The translations under genes and the position numbers were made by a program. The notes beneath the pieces were generated by a model. The model saw only the letters and a program-made list of their open reading frames with translations, made no database searches and had not been told where the DNA came from. Of a stretch of DNA of 64,000 bases, positions 55,201 to 63,273 are shown in pieces (position 1 is the stretch's first letter; each line of letters begins with the position of its first letter). Source of the stretch: Flavobacterium paronense (lineage in GTDB: Bacteria; Bacteroidota; Bacteroidia; Flavobacteriales; Flavobacteriaceae); NCBI RefSeq assembly GCF_030409795.1, contig NZ_JAUFQN010000019.1, positions 1,488,001-1,552,000 on the forward strand, read 5' to 3'.

Positions 55201-55408
55201 TAACTTCATCTGATTGTTTCCACAAACTGTAGTTATAATTAGTACCAATTGGAAAATAATCCCAGTTCATACCGTTTATCATTAAATCTTTCCCATCGAC
55301 CACTAATTTCATTCCTTTTTCATTACTAACAATTGTAACATTATTAGATTGTGTAAAAGCAGGTGTTGTCAATAAAAAAAGTACTACTCTTAGAAAATTT
55401 TTTTTCAT
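52283..55408 (-). CDS. Glycosidase (clan GH-A, GH2-TIM-like) fused to a predicted outer-membrane beta-barrel
   Basis: This 1041-residue protein has a signal peptide (MKKNFLRVVLFLLTTPAFTQ) and starts at the ATG at 55408, nine codons inside the longest frame. Residues ~25-400 form a GH-A-type barrel with LLGNENNYGLF (acid/base Glu168) and LFSEFGADAFNA (nucleophile Glu269); NVIRQYTGIQPK is the strand-2 motif of GH2-like or GH72-like enzymes. From ~430 to the end the sequence alternates polar and apolar residues with many aromatic-bounded strands (FNFNILGHI..., SADYEWNAKD-type repeats, ... IRTYVHINIGK), as in outer-membrane barrels of 14 or more strands. The barrel call is inferred from the pattern; TonB plug motifs are absent. 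Confidence 0.75.
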   Translation of the reverse strand: MKKNFLRVVLFLLTTPAFTQSNNVTIVSNEKGMKLVVDGKDLMINGMNWDYFPIGTNYNYSLWKQSDEVIKAALDSEMSLLKNMGVNVIRQYTGIQPKWIQYIYEKYGIYTMLNHTFGRYGLTLNGAWVPNTEYSNPLTHDLLIKESTEMAETYKNTPGLLLFLLGNENNYGLFWDGAETEDIPLEDRKSTQRAAHLYKLFNEAVVAMKAIDKSHPIAICNGDLLFLDIIAKDCPDIDILGTNVYRGSSFGDVFQRVKQTLNKPVLFSEFGADAFNALDNKEDQKSQAFYMVNNWKEIYENAAGLGKVGNSLGGFTFQFSDGWWKFGQTKNLDIHDNNASWSNGGYQSDYKKGENNMNEEWFGICAKGTTNDRGLYELYPRAAYYALKEAHNVDPYAKGATLDYVDNAFANINLMDAVLKARGDKATLGSASNDMLKLSNLRAEFTTFNTGGSLITTPDDADPATAVYPNKLGFDHMQSYFIGVEGNPSSNMRANLNFNILGHIADNPIDEIFYENRGRLQTVNTDSGTTTLTDNNRVQVYSANYEWNAKDFDLRGFYRTGHYHWGYEGDFFNLYSEANYGQNLDIYNGEILGFELDGKRSLNGLKAAFGPQLWWGANPAVLLKYSRTISKFDVTAVYHEDIADAGKANTSIAIPLPKTRKATLAVKRKFGAVGIELGGIWGGQPLNGRAFQYTTGESGSYTVYNDKIKSSDNWGGKGKITFSKGAFNWYAQSAVMGLVANGGADNTKTFTGWRLKDTGSGNQTNFLSGFTYLIGNLQIAPNFLWQKPLVGPMPNDVLAPGRLRNIQDDPFAVRANRETVGGELLLTYDPTPATWFYEWDNDMQEDAKFAISSDFVFRHQPTAMDAAIGFLSNRTAFAFPNSTPAKDLWESNTRIVSKVSPDLGLITNFYFGNAQANGSNARVIERFGGDLRVIYNKVKLVGSVKVNDWGPFDYHRDFNLTYPLQLMLDLSTSVGKQNWFVLPNTKIGIRGTWRSLDQYSARFSPNQTSGPFITEPTISPVGFPNGNEWEIRTYVHINIGK

Positions 55409-55760
55409 GTTTATATTAATTTTAAGTTGGTTCATTTAATTGAGATTAAGAGAAGGAATTGTGTTCCTAAATTTGTTATAATATTCATTATTTATATAAA
55501 GTTTTATCTTAAAATATTTTAAAATTAAATTGTGTTAAGTAATTTATAAAAATATAATAAACATTAAATAAACTGCTTTAAACTACCACAACAAAAAACA
55601 TACAATTAAAAAAAAATGAATTATTTTATATACTATTTAAAAAAACATCAGTTTTTATATGGAATTAAGAATGTTTTATAAATAAAAAAAAACTAACAAT
55701 AAGTTGTTTTAATTTATTTTGTAGTGGTGTTGTATAGGTAAATATTAACTTGTGATGTAA
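55409..55760. other. AT-rich intergenic region upstream of the locus core
   Basis: These 352 bases separate the regulator gene from the fusion gene. I searched for CAAAnnTA (minus-strand -7 element), hairpins and direct repeats and found none that stand out; only long A/T runs are present. The main promoter of the minus-strand genes from 55408 downward most likely lies here. Confidence 0.4.
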
Positions 55761-58589
55761 TTATACAGATAAAATATATTCAACAAGCCCTTGTTCGTGT
55801 GGTAAATCCATTTTTTTACGCAAACGATATCGTTTTATCTCTACACTTCTAACAGAAATATTAAGCAATGGAGCAATTTCTTTTGATGATAAATTTAATC
55901 TAAGGTAGGCACAAAGTCTCAAGTCATTAGGAGTAAGTAACGAATGAGCTTGCTTAACTTTTTTCAAAAAATCTTTATCTGCACTATCAAAAGCATCTCT
56001 GAATACATTCCATGAATCTTCTTCATTTATGTTCTGAGTAATAGTAGAAATTACTGACTTTAAGTTACGATTACCTTCATCAGATGTTTTATTTAAATCG
56101 TCTTTGATTAAAGCTAATAATTTATTTTTTTCTATCAAATTCATGGTAGAAACGGCTAGCTCTTTATTCTTACTATCTACATCTTTAGTTAATTGCTCAT
56201 TTTTCACCATCATTAATTGTCTAGAGTTTTCAAGCTCATTTAATTCTAATAAAAGGTTATTCTCCTCTATTAATTTTTCTCTTTGTCTATGATAATAAAT
56301 TTTGTATTTTTTATTTATAAAATACGCCATACAAAGAATTAATAAAAAATAAGCAAACAATGCTAAATTGGTTGTATACCATGGTTTTAGTATAGTAAAT
56401 GAATAAACAGCAACATTCTCAGGCAAGGAATTAGCAATTTTGGCTTTAACCTTAAAAACATATGTTCCTGGAGACAAATTTTTAAAATTAACAGATGATT
56501 TTGAATCCCATACACTCCATTCATACTGAAGTCCTTCTAATAAATATTGGTACTCAGTGTTGATATATTTATTATATTCTGGAACAGTGTAACTAATCGT
56601 TATATTATTTTCATCGTATTTAAATTCTCCTTCATCAACAATAGAAACATTGCTAATTCGCCCATTAAGCTTATTACTACAAACAGATGCTATAGAAACA
56701 CTGTAGTTTTTAAAACTCAAATCGTCAATATTTAATGTATAGTAACCATCCGTTGTTCCAATTAAATATTCAGAGTCTGATACCTGATTAATATTTTCAT
56801 ATCCTAACATTGAATTATTAAGAGATGTAGGTATCGGAATAACATTTTTTTTAAGTTGTTTACTTAACTTACTTGAAGAAAAATAATTAATATAATTTTT
56901 AGTAAAGACCCAAATTTTATTTGATTTGTCAAGAATTAATTTACCAGAAGTATATTCGTCTTTATCAAAAACAGTACTTAAAAATTTATCTTTTACAAAG
57001 ATTTTATTATTATTTAGTCTATAAATACCATCCTTGTCGGCATATAAAATTGAGCTGTTAAAATTGATTAAACTTGCATTTTTTCCTTTTTTAGGATTAG
57101 CATAAGTAAATACTTTCTCTGCCTTTTCAAACATATTATTAGTGTGAAACCTGAAAACACCTTTATATTCATGACTTATATAAAAATCTAAATCAGTTGT
57201 CACACCAAAATTTTTAGCAGAATAATTAAATCCTTTAATCTTATTTTTATATACCCATTGATTATTCTCTTTCTTCAAAACAGAAATTCCAAAATAATTT
57301 CCTTGAAATAATATATCTTTTCTACCTGGCATAGGCTCAAATTTCCATGTTCCAGATTGAAAAAAAATATTTTGAGAAGTATCATCATTAATTATAAAAG
57401 TCCCTGAATCATGTCCACAAAAAAGTGTTCCGTCATATTGAAATAATGACCAGACTTGCCCTTTAGTTCCGGAAACAAATTTGAATTGTTCATCTCTTTG
57501 AAAGGATTTGCAAAACAATCCTTGATTTGTACCAATATACAATTTACCCTTATAAACTATTGAGGCATAAATGGTTCCCAATATACCTGTATTATCAGAA
57601 AAACTTTTTATTGGTGATTGAAGATTGATACAATTTATTCCATTATCTAAACCAATCCATAAATTTTTGTCTGTATCTTCAAAGAGCGAAAGTGCAGTAT
57701 TATTACTTAGTCCAATATTTTGAGTAATATGAAATCTTAAGTTCAAATCTTTGGAAAGTATATAAATTCCATTAGAAACAGTTCCTAATACGAATCCTCC
57801 ATCAGAAAGTTTTTTACAGCTGTAAATACTACTTGATTGCAAATCAAAATCAACATCTGTACTTTTCTTAGTAATTGAATTGCCAGATAACTCAAAGAAA
57901 CCATTGCTTTGTGTCAAAATAAGTAAACCGTTATTTGATTTAAATATACCTTTAACTTTGTTTTTTAGTATTATTGGATTATTCGAAAGCAACTTACTCG
58001 TTCCATTTTCAATCTCAAATAATCCTTCTGAAAAAGTTTGATAATACAATCCGTTTTCCGTTTTGAAAGATTTAAGAATATTGCTTTTTGGTGTGATAAT
58101 TGAAAATTTATTTAGCTTGGTATCATAAACATAAATTCTATTTAACGATTGAAAAAGCACCCATTGATCAAATTTAAGTATGTCCCAAAAATGCTCATCA
58201 TCAAGAATTTTATCTTTAATACCATTACTCAACGAATAATACTTTAATTGCCCATTCATTTGACGTTTCCAATAGCCAAATTCCATGTAACAACCAGTAT
58301 AAATTTTATCATCAATTACCTTAACTGATCGAATGATTGTTTCATTCGGTGATGGATAAAGTGTCCAGTTAGAACCGTTGAATTCTAATAAGCCTTCGTT
58401 ATTTGCAAAAAACATAAAATGATTAGCATCTTGAGCAATCATCCAGTTTTGATTACCAGCTGCATAACTTGTTGGAGAATATTTTACAATTGGTGGCAAT
58501 TCTTGTGCAAAAAGAGGTATACTTAAAAATAGTGTTAAAACTATTTTATTAAAATATCTTTTGATATGTGTTGATTTTTGAGTTGTCAT
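55761..58589 (-). CDS. Reg_prop/Y_Y_Y sensor with LuxR-type DNA-binding domain
   Basis: This 942-residue protein is read from the ATG at 58589. A signal or anchor (about residues 10-30) is followed by a long periplasmic sensor with two-bladed Reg_prop beta-propeller repeats (about 35-640: LWIGLDNGINCI, GGFVLGTVSNGIYIL and KLYIGTNQGLF). A Y_Y_Y domain (about 655-740), one transmembrane helix (about 755-775), a coiled coil (about 780-850) and a C-terminal LuxR-type HTH (about 880-940: LSSKEIAPLLNISVRSVEIKRYRLRKKM) complete it. It has no histidine kinase or receiver domain, so one polypeptide would sense glycan outside and bind DNA inside. It stands just upstream of the enzyme genes and probably controls them. 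Confidence 0.9.
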   Translation of the reverse strand: MTTQKSTHIKRYFNKIVLTLFLSIPLFAQELPPIVKYSPTSYAAGNQNWMIAQDANHFMFFANNEGLLEFNGSNWTLYPSPNETIIRSVKVIDDKIYTGCYMEFGYWKRQMNGQLKYYSLSNGIKDKILDDEHFWDILKFDQWVLFQSLNRIYVYDTKLNKFSIITPKSNILKSFKTENGLYYQTFSEGLFEIENGTSKLLSNNPIILKNKVKGIFKSNNGLLILTQSNGFFELSGNSITKKSTDVDFDLQSSSIYSCKKLSDGGFVLGTVSNGIYILSKDLNLRFHITQNIGLSNNTALSLFEDTDKNLWIGLDNGINCINLQSPIKSFSDNTGILGTIYASIVYKGKLYIGTNQGLFCKSFQRDEQFKFVSGTKGQVWSLFQYDGTLFCGHDSGTFIINDDTSQNIFFQSGTWKFEPMPGRKDILFQGNYFGISVLKKENNQWVYKNKIKGFNYSAKNFGVTTDLDFYISHEYKGVFRFHTNNMFEKAEKVFTYANPKKGKNASLINFNSSILYADKDGIYRLNNNKIFVKDKFLSTVFDKDEYTSGKLILDKSNKIWVFTKNYINYFSSSKLSKQLKKNVIPIPTSLNNSMLGYENINQVSDSEYLIGTTDGYYTLNIDDLSFKNYSVSIASVCSNKLNGRISNVSIVDEGEFKYDENNITISYTVPEYNKYINTEYQYLLEGLQYEWSVWDSKSSVNFKNLSPGTYVFKVKAKIANSLPENVAVYSFTILKPWYTTNLALFAYFLLILCMAYFINKKYKIYYHRQREKLIEENNLLLELNELENSRQLMMVKNEQLTKDVDSKNKELAVSTMNLIEKNKLLALIKDDLNKTSDEGNRNLKSVISTITQNINEEDSWNVFRDAFDSADKDFLKKVKQAHSLLTPNDLRLCAYLRLNLSSKEIAPLLNISVRSVEIKRYRLRKKMDLPHEQGLVEYILSV

Positions 58590-58639
58590 AGTATTACAAT
58601 AATACGAAATCAAAAAATAAATTTATGAATTTGTTTTGA

Positions 58640-58683
58640 AAAAATAAAAAAAAGAAGAGCACAAAATTTCTTTTGTGCTCTTC
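58640..58683 (-). terminator. Terminator of the T9SS glycan-binding gene
   Basis: The stem GAAGAGCACAAAA / TTTTGTGCTCTTC with a 4-base loop is preceded on the plus strand by a long A run, so on the minus strand a T run follows. It lies between the 58703-60070 gene and the regulator. Confidence 0.9.
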
Positions 58684-58702
58684 AAAATTAATTAACTTAA
58701 AC

Positions 58703-60070
58703 TTATTGTTTGATAAATCTTGTTGAAGAAACATTTCCATTAATAGAAGTTTTTACAACATAAACTCCAACTTGTAAACTAGCAACATCTAGAGTTACTA
58801 ACTCGCTTTTAGGAGATTGCGAAATAACTTCTTGTCCTAAAAGATTGTAAACTGAAACTTTTTCAATACTCATAGCTGACTCAATGTTTAAAACATTGGT
58901 AGCAGGATTTGGATACAATTTAACATTTGAAACTTCAAAATTATCATTTGCTAAAGTTGTATTTTTGTGTAAATAAAGATTATCATAATAAACTGTTCCT
59001 AAATTAGAAGTGATTACAAATTGTACAAAATCAGTATTATTTGGAGCGTTTATAGCAGTAAAGCTAGTTAATGGAAGGTCTATTGAAATCCAATTTCCTT
59101 CTGAACCGCTTGTCAAAATATTTGCATTAGTAGCAGAATACTCGTAGGCATTTGTTTCTCCTGTACCACCACTCCAGTTAGAAAATTTAAAATTAAAACT
59201 TTTGTCCTGAGTTGGAGTAGCTGTCCAAATATCCATGTGGAAACGAGTAAATCCAGCAGCACTAAATCTACCTGCTAAAAAAGTAATACCTTCACATCCT
59301 AAGCCAGCGATTTTATTAGTATTATTTCCAGCAACTTGTACTAAAGTAGTATTAGCACCACACCAAGAATTATTGTAAGTATTATCATCACCTGTGTAAC
59401 CGATTACACTTATTGGCGCATATGCATCACTAAATATCGATTTTACGTCAGCAACAGGTCTGTTTGGAGGAGTTGGTGCTGCTGTAGCAGGAGCTGGATC
59501 TACTGGTGCAGTTCCAAGTGGACCTTTGATATTATCTACATAAAAAGTTCTTGCTGGTGTTGGACAAGTTGTTGGAGTAAAAAATTCTGTTCTACCTGGT
59601 TCCCAATAAGCGTGTATAACAAAACCACTATATACACCATTTGCTGGTGCTGCTTGACCATCTAAAGAGGTATCAAATGTAAATGAAATTGTTTGCCATG
59701 TGCTTCCTCCAGTGTGTGTAGCAGATGCTGCAACTATAGCTGGTCCGCCAGTACCTCCTGTAACTTTAACTAAGAATGTTATTGGAGTCGCTGAAAAAAC
59801 ATCCATAGTCATTGTCTTTGTAGTTGTCAAATTAACTAGAGAAGTTAAAGTTAAATTAACTCCTTGCCAAGGTTGACCCGCAGTATTTCCAACTAATTTT
59901 AGCACTTGTGTGGTGTTAGTTCCAGTACCTGCCTCAACAACAGGAGCAGGGAAGTCACCAAAAGCTCCGCCAACAGATCCACTTTCTCCTGGTTCAAACC
60001 CTAATAAAAGGTCTTGTGAATGTCCAAATGAGAAAATCATAAGGAAAATAAATAAAGTAATTTTTTTCAT
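58703..60070 (-). CDS. T9SS-exported glycan-binding protein with CBM-like domains
   Basis: This 455-residue protein has a signal peptide (MKKITLFIFLMIFSFGHSQ). A first beta-sandwich (about residues 20-185) carries the WQGVNLTLTSLVNLTTTKTM and NGVYSGFVIHAYWEPGRT region. A Pro/Ala/Thr linker follows, then a second module (about 210-375) that opens with VADVKSIFSDAYAP and resembles the modules of the surface lipoprotein at 50404-52266. The C-terminal type IX sorting domain (about 380-455) ends in VSSTRFIKQ. No catalytic residues are recognised. It is first in the locus, is preceded by an exact -7 element, and ends in a strong terminator, so it may be a separate, highly expressed unit. Confidence 0.85.
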   Translation of the reverse strand: MKKITLFIFLMIFSFGHSQDLLLGFEPGESGSVGGAFGDFPAPVVEAGTGTNTTQVLKLVGNTAGQPWQGVNLTLTSLVNLTTTKTMTMDVFSATPITFLVKVTGGTGGPAIVAASATHTGGSTWQTISFTFDTSLDGQAAPANGVYSGFVIHAYWEPGRTEFFTPTTCPTPARTFYVDNIKGPLGTAPVDPAPATAAPTPPNRPVADVKSIFSDAYAPISVIGYTGDDNTYNNSWCGANTTLVQVAGNNTNKIAGLGCEGITFLAGRFSAAGFTRFHMDIWTATPTQDKSFNFKFSNWSGGTGETNAYEYSATNANILTSGSEGNWISIDLPLTSFTAINAPNNTDFVQFVITSNLGTVYYDNLYLHKNTTLANDNFEVSNVKLYPNPATNVLNIESAMSIEKVSVYNLLGQEVISQSPKSELVTLDVASLQVGVYVVKTSINGNVSSTRFIKQ

Positions 60071-60094
60071 AATAATTTGATTTTAAGTTAAACT

Positions 60095-60102
60095 CAAATT
60101 TA
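60095..60102 (-). promoter_or_regulatory. -7 element of the T9SS glycan-binding gene
   Basis: On the minus strand this reads TAAATTTG, an exact TAnnTTTG match 24 bases before the ATG. Confidence 0.6.
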
Positions 60103-60456
60103 CGCAAGTGTAAGGAGATATGATTTTTTATGCAGGTATATAAAAACTATACAAAATAAAAAAAAATGTAATCCTTCAAATTTAAACATATAACCCTATA
60201 TCAATGGTGTTTATAGCATTGTTAAAATAACAGTTATTAACTTTTTGATGTGGTAATGTTGTGGAAATTATATTTAATTATAACGACTTTATAGTTCTCA
60301 AATTGGCATAATAATATTTAATTCACATAAATATTATTCATAATTTAAAAATTGACATAATTAATTGCAAAAAATCAGGAACAAAAACAGCATCAAAGTG
60401 TATTATAATATTGTAATTGATTACAACTCATAATAAGAAACAAATATGAAAATGAC

Positions 60457-60464
60457 TACCTTTG
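60457..60464 (+). promoter_or_regulatory. -7 element of uvrA
   Basis: TACCTTTG is an exact TAnnTTTG match, 19 bases before the ATG at 60484. Confidence 0.65.
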
Positions 60465-60483
60465 TCAACCTTACTATTTTTCT

Positions 60484-63273
60484 ATGAAAAGTTCAGATAT
60501 TGCAACCTTAGAGCCAAAGAAAAACATCTTAATCAAAGGAGCACAAATTCATAATTTAAAAAAATTAGATGTTGTAATTCCTCGAAACGAACTAGTGGTT
60601 ATAACTGGGCTTTCGGGTTCGGGAAAATCGAGTTTGGCATTTGATACTTTGTATGCTGAAGGTCAACGCCGTTATGTTGAAAGTCTATCTTCCTATGCAA
60701 GACAGTTTTTGGGTAGACTTGACAAACCTAAAGTTGATTATATAAAAGGAATAGCTCCAGCTATAGCCATAGAACAAAAAGTAAATACAACTAATGCACG
60801 ATCAACCGTTGGCACTTCAACTGAAATCTATGATTATTTAAAACTACTATTTGCCCGAATTGGCAAAACATTTTCCCCAATTTCGGGAAGTGAAGTGAAA
60901 AAAGATACGATTACTGATGTTATTACTAATGTTAAATCGTTTGCTCTAAATAGTAAATGGTTGCTTCTTTCTCCCATTCATTTGGAAGAAGGTCGAAAAT
61001 TAGAGGACAAGCTTAAAGTATTATTACAACAAGGTTTTTCCCGTATTTTGGTCAACAATTCAATGGTTCGTTTAGATGAAATTGAACAACATTCATTAGA
61101 CAACAAAGATATTCTTTTAATCATTGATAGAATCGTGGTTAAAGAGGAGGAAGAATTCTTCAATCGATTGGCTGATGCAACTCAAACTGCCTTTTTTGAA
61201 GGCAAAGGTGTTTGTTATCTTCAGGAATTAGAAACTAATAAGCGTTTGAATTTTAGTACCAATTTTGAATTGGATGGCATTACTTTTTTAGAACCAAACA
61301 TCCATCTTTTTAGTTTCAATAATCCCTATGGTGCTTGCCCTACTTGTGAAGGTTACGGCAATATTATTGGGATTGATGATGAATTAGTTATTCCAAACAC
61401 TACCCTTTCAGTATATGAAAATGCTATATTTCCCTGGCGTGGCGAAAGCATGAGTTGGTATCGTGACCAATTGGTAAACAACGCTTATAAATTTGATTTT
61501 CCGATTCATAAACCTTATTTCGAATTAACTGATGAACAAAAAGATTTGATTTGGAGAGGAAATAAATTCTTTACAGGCTTGAATGATTTTTTTAAAGAAC
61601 TAGAAGAAAAAAATTATAAAATACAAAATCGTGTAATGCTATCACGTTATCGTGGTAAAACCAAATGTACTACATGTAAAGGTAAACGTTTACGCAAAGA
61701 AGCAAATTATATAACAGTTGGCGGGAAGACTATTTCAGAGTTAGTTGATTTATCTATAAAGAGATTAATTCCTTTTTTTAATGAACTTTCGCTTTCTGAA
61801 TACGATCAAAAAGTAGCCAAACGATTGCTTTTAGAAATCAATAACAGATTGGCTTTCTTGAGTGATGTTGGATTAGATTATCTGACTTTGAACAGAAATT
61901 CGGCAACACTTTCTGGTGGTGAATCACAACGTATTAATTTAGCAACTTCACTCGGAAGCAGTTTGGTTGGTTCGATGTATATTTTAGACGAGCCAAGTAT
62001 AGGCTTACATCCAAAAGACACCGAACGTTTAATAAAAGTTTTGAAAAATCTTCGTGATTTAGGGAATACTGTTATCGTAGTTGAACATGATGAGGATATC
62101 ATGAAAGCTGCCGATAGAATTATTGATATTGGTCCAGAAGCTGGAACTTTTGGAGGTGAATTGGTTGCAGAAGGAACATTTGACCAAATTCTAAAAGCTG
62201 ATTCTTTAACAGCTAAATATCTTAATGGGAAATTAGAAATTTCAGTACCAAAAAAACGTAGAAAATCTAACAACTTCATTGAAATAAAAGGTGCTCGAGA
62301 AAACAATCTTCAAAATATAGATGTTGCTTTTCCTTTAGAAAGTTTGACCGTAATTACTGGAGTTTCTGGAAGTGGAAAAAGTACGTTGGTAAAAAAAATA
62401 CTTTTCCCAGCAATGCAGAAAAAGTTAGAAGGCATTGGAGACAAAGCCGGACAATTCACTGAATTATCAGGAAGTTTTTCACACATAAGGCATATTGAAT
62501 ACATTGATCAAAATCCAATTGGAAGAAGTTCACGTTCGAATCCAGTAACTTATATCAAAGCGTATGATGACATAAGAGATTTGTATGCTAAAGAAAAGTT
62601 ATCAAAAGTTAGAGGTTATCAGGCCAAGCATTTCTCCTTTAATGTTGATGGCGGACGTTGCGAAACCTGCAAAGGCGAAGGCTCTATAAATGTAGAAATG
62701 GTTTTCATGGCTGATGTTTCCTTGCCTTGTGAAACTTGTGGTGGTAAACGTTTCAAAAAAGAAGTACTGGAAGTAGCCTTTGAAGGCAAAAACATAGACG
62801 ACATTCTGACTATGACAATTGATGATGCCATTGCGTTTTTTACTGAATATAAGCAAACTAAAATAACTCAAAAACTCCAACCTCTTCAAGATGTTGGCTT
62901 GGGATATGTACAATTAGGGCAATCCTCTTCTACCCTTTCCGGTGGTGAAGCACAGCGTATTAAATTGGCTTCATTTTTAGTTAAAGGAGTCACCAAAGAA
63001 AAAGCACTATTTGTTTTTGATGAACCAACAACAGGTTTGCATTTTCATGACATCAAGAAACTTCTTGCTTCATTCGATGCTTTAATTGAAAAAGGACATT
63101 CCATAATAGTGATTGAACACAATTTAGATTTGATAAAATGTGCTGATTGGATTATTGATTTAGGTCCGGAAGGTGGCGAAAATGGTGGTCAAATTTTGGC
63201 AGTTGGAACACCGGAAGAAATTATAAAAAATAAAAAGTCGGTTACGGGATATTATTTAAAGGAAAAACTATAG
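60484..63273 (+). CDS. uvrA: Excinuclease ABC subunit A
   Basis: This 929-residue damage-recognition ATPase of nucleotide excision repair forms a dimer that loads UvrB onto lesions. Two ABC ATPase modules are seen: Walker [11 protein letters not shown] (about residue 44) and GVSGSGKST (about 627), with signatures LSGGESQRI and LSGGEAQRI. Zinc sites are [24 protein letters not shown] and [27 protein letters not shown] and [12 protein letters not shown] are typical N-terminal motifs. The stop codon directly abuts the convergent M28-peptidase stop, with no spacer. Confidence 0.97.
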   Translation: MKSSDIATLEPKKNILIKGAQIHNLKKLDVVIPRNELVVITGLSGSGKSSLAFDTLYAEGQRRYVESLSSYARQFLGRLDKPKVDYIKGIAPAIAIEQKVNTTNARSTVGTSTEIYDYLKLLFARIGKTFSPISGSEVKKDTITDVITNVKSFALNSKWLLLSPIHLEEGRKLEDKLKVLLQQGFSRILVNNSMVRLDEIEQHSLDNKDILLIIDRIVVKEEEEFFNRLADATQTAFFEGKGVCYLQELETNKRLNFSTNFELDGITFLEPNIHLFSFNNPYGACPTCEGYGNIIGIDDELVIPNTTLSVYENAIFPWRGESMSWYRDQLVNNAYKFDFPIHKPYFELTDEQKDLIWRGNKFFTGLNDFFKELEEKNYKIQNRVMLSRYRGKTKCTTCKGKRLRKEANYITVGGKTISELVDLSIKRLIPFFNELSLSEYDQKVAKRLLLEINNRLAFLSDVGLDYLTLNRNSATLSGGESQRINLATSLGSSLVGSMYILDEPSIGLHPKDTERLIKVLKNLRDLGNTVIVVEHDEDIMKAADRIIDIGPEAGTFGGELVAEGTFDQILKADSLTAKYLNGKLEISVPKKRRKSNNFIEIKGARENNLQNIDVAFPLESLTVITGVSGSGKSTLVKKILFPAMQKKLEGIGDKAGQFTELSGSFSHIRHIEYIDQNPIGRSSRSNPVTYIKAYDDIRDLYAKEKLSKVRGYQAKHFSFNVDGGRCETCKGEGSINVEMVFMADVSLPCETCGGKRFKKEVLEVAFEGKNIDDILTMTIDDAIAFFTEYKQTKITQKLQPLQDVGLGYVQLGQSSSTLSGGEAQRIKLASFLVKGVTKEKALFVFDEPTTGLHFHDIKKLLASFDALIEKGHSIIVIEHNLDLIKCADWIIDLGPEGGENGGQILAVGTPEEIIKNKKSVTGYYLKEKL

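Larger units (their letters stand above)
60071..60483. other. Divergent control region of the T9SS gene and uvrA
   Basis: These 413 AT-rich bases hold -7 elements for both flanking genes and a perfect 11-bp inverted repeat AATAATATTTA / TAAATATTATT (60310-60338, 7-base loop), a possible operator. I see no RNA gene or further ORF. Confidence 0.6.
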
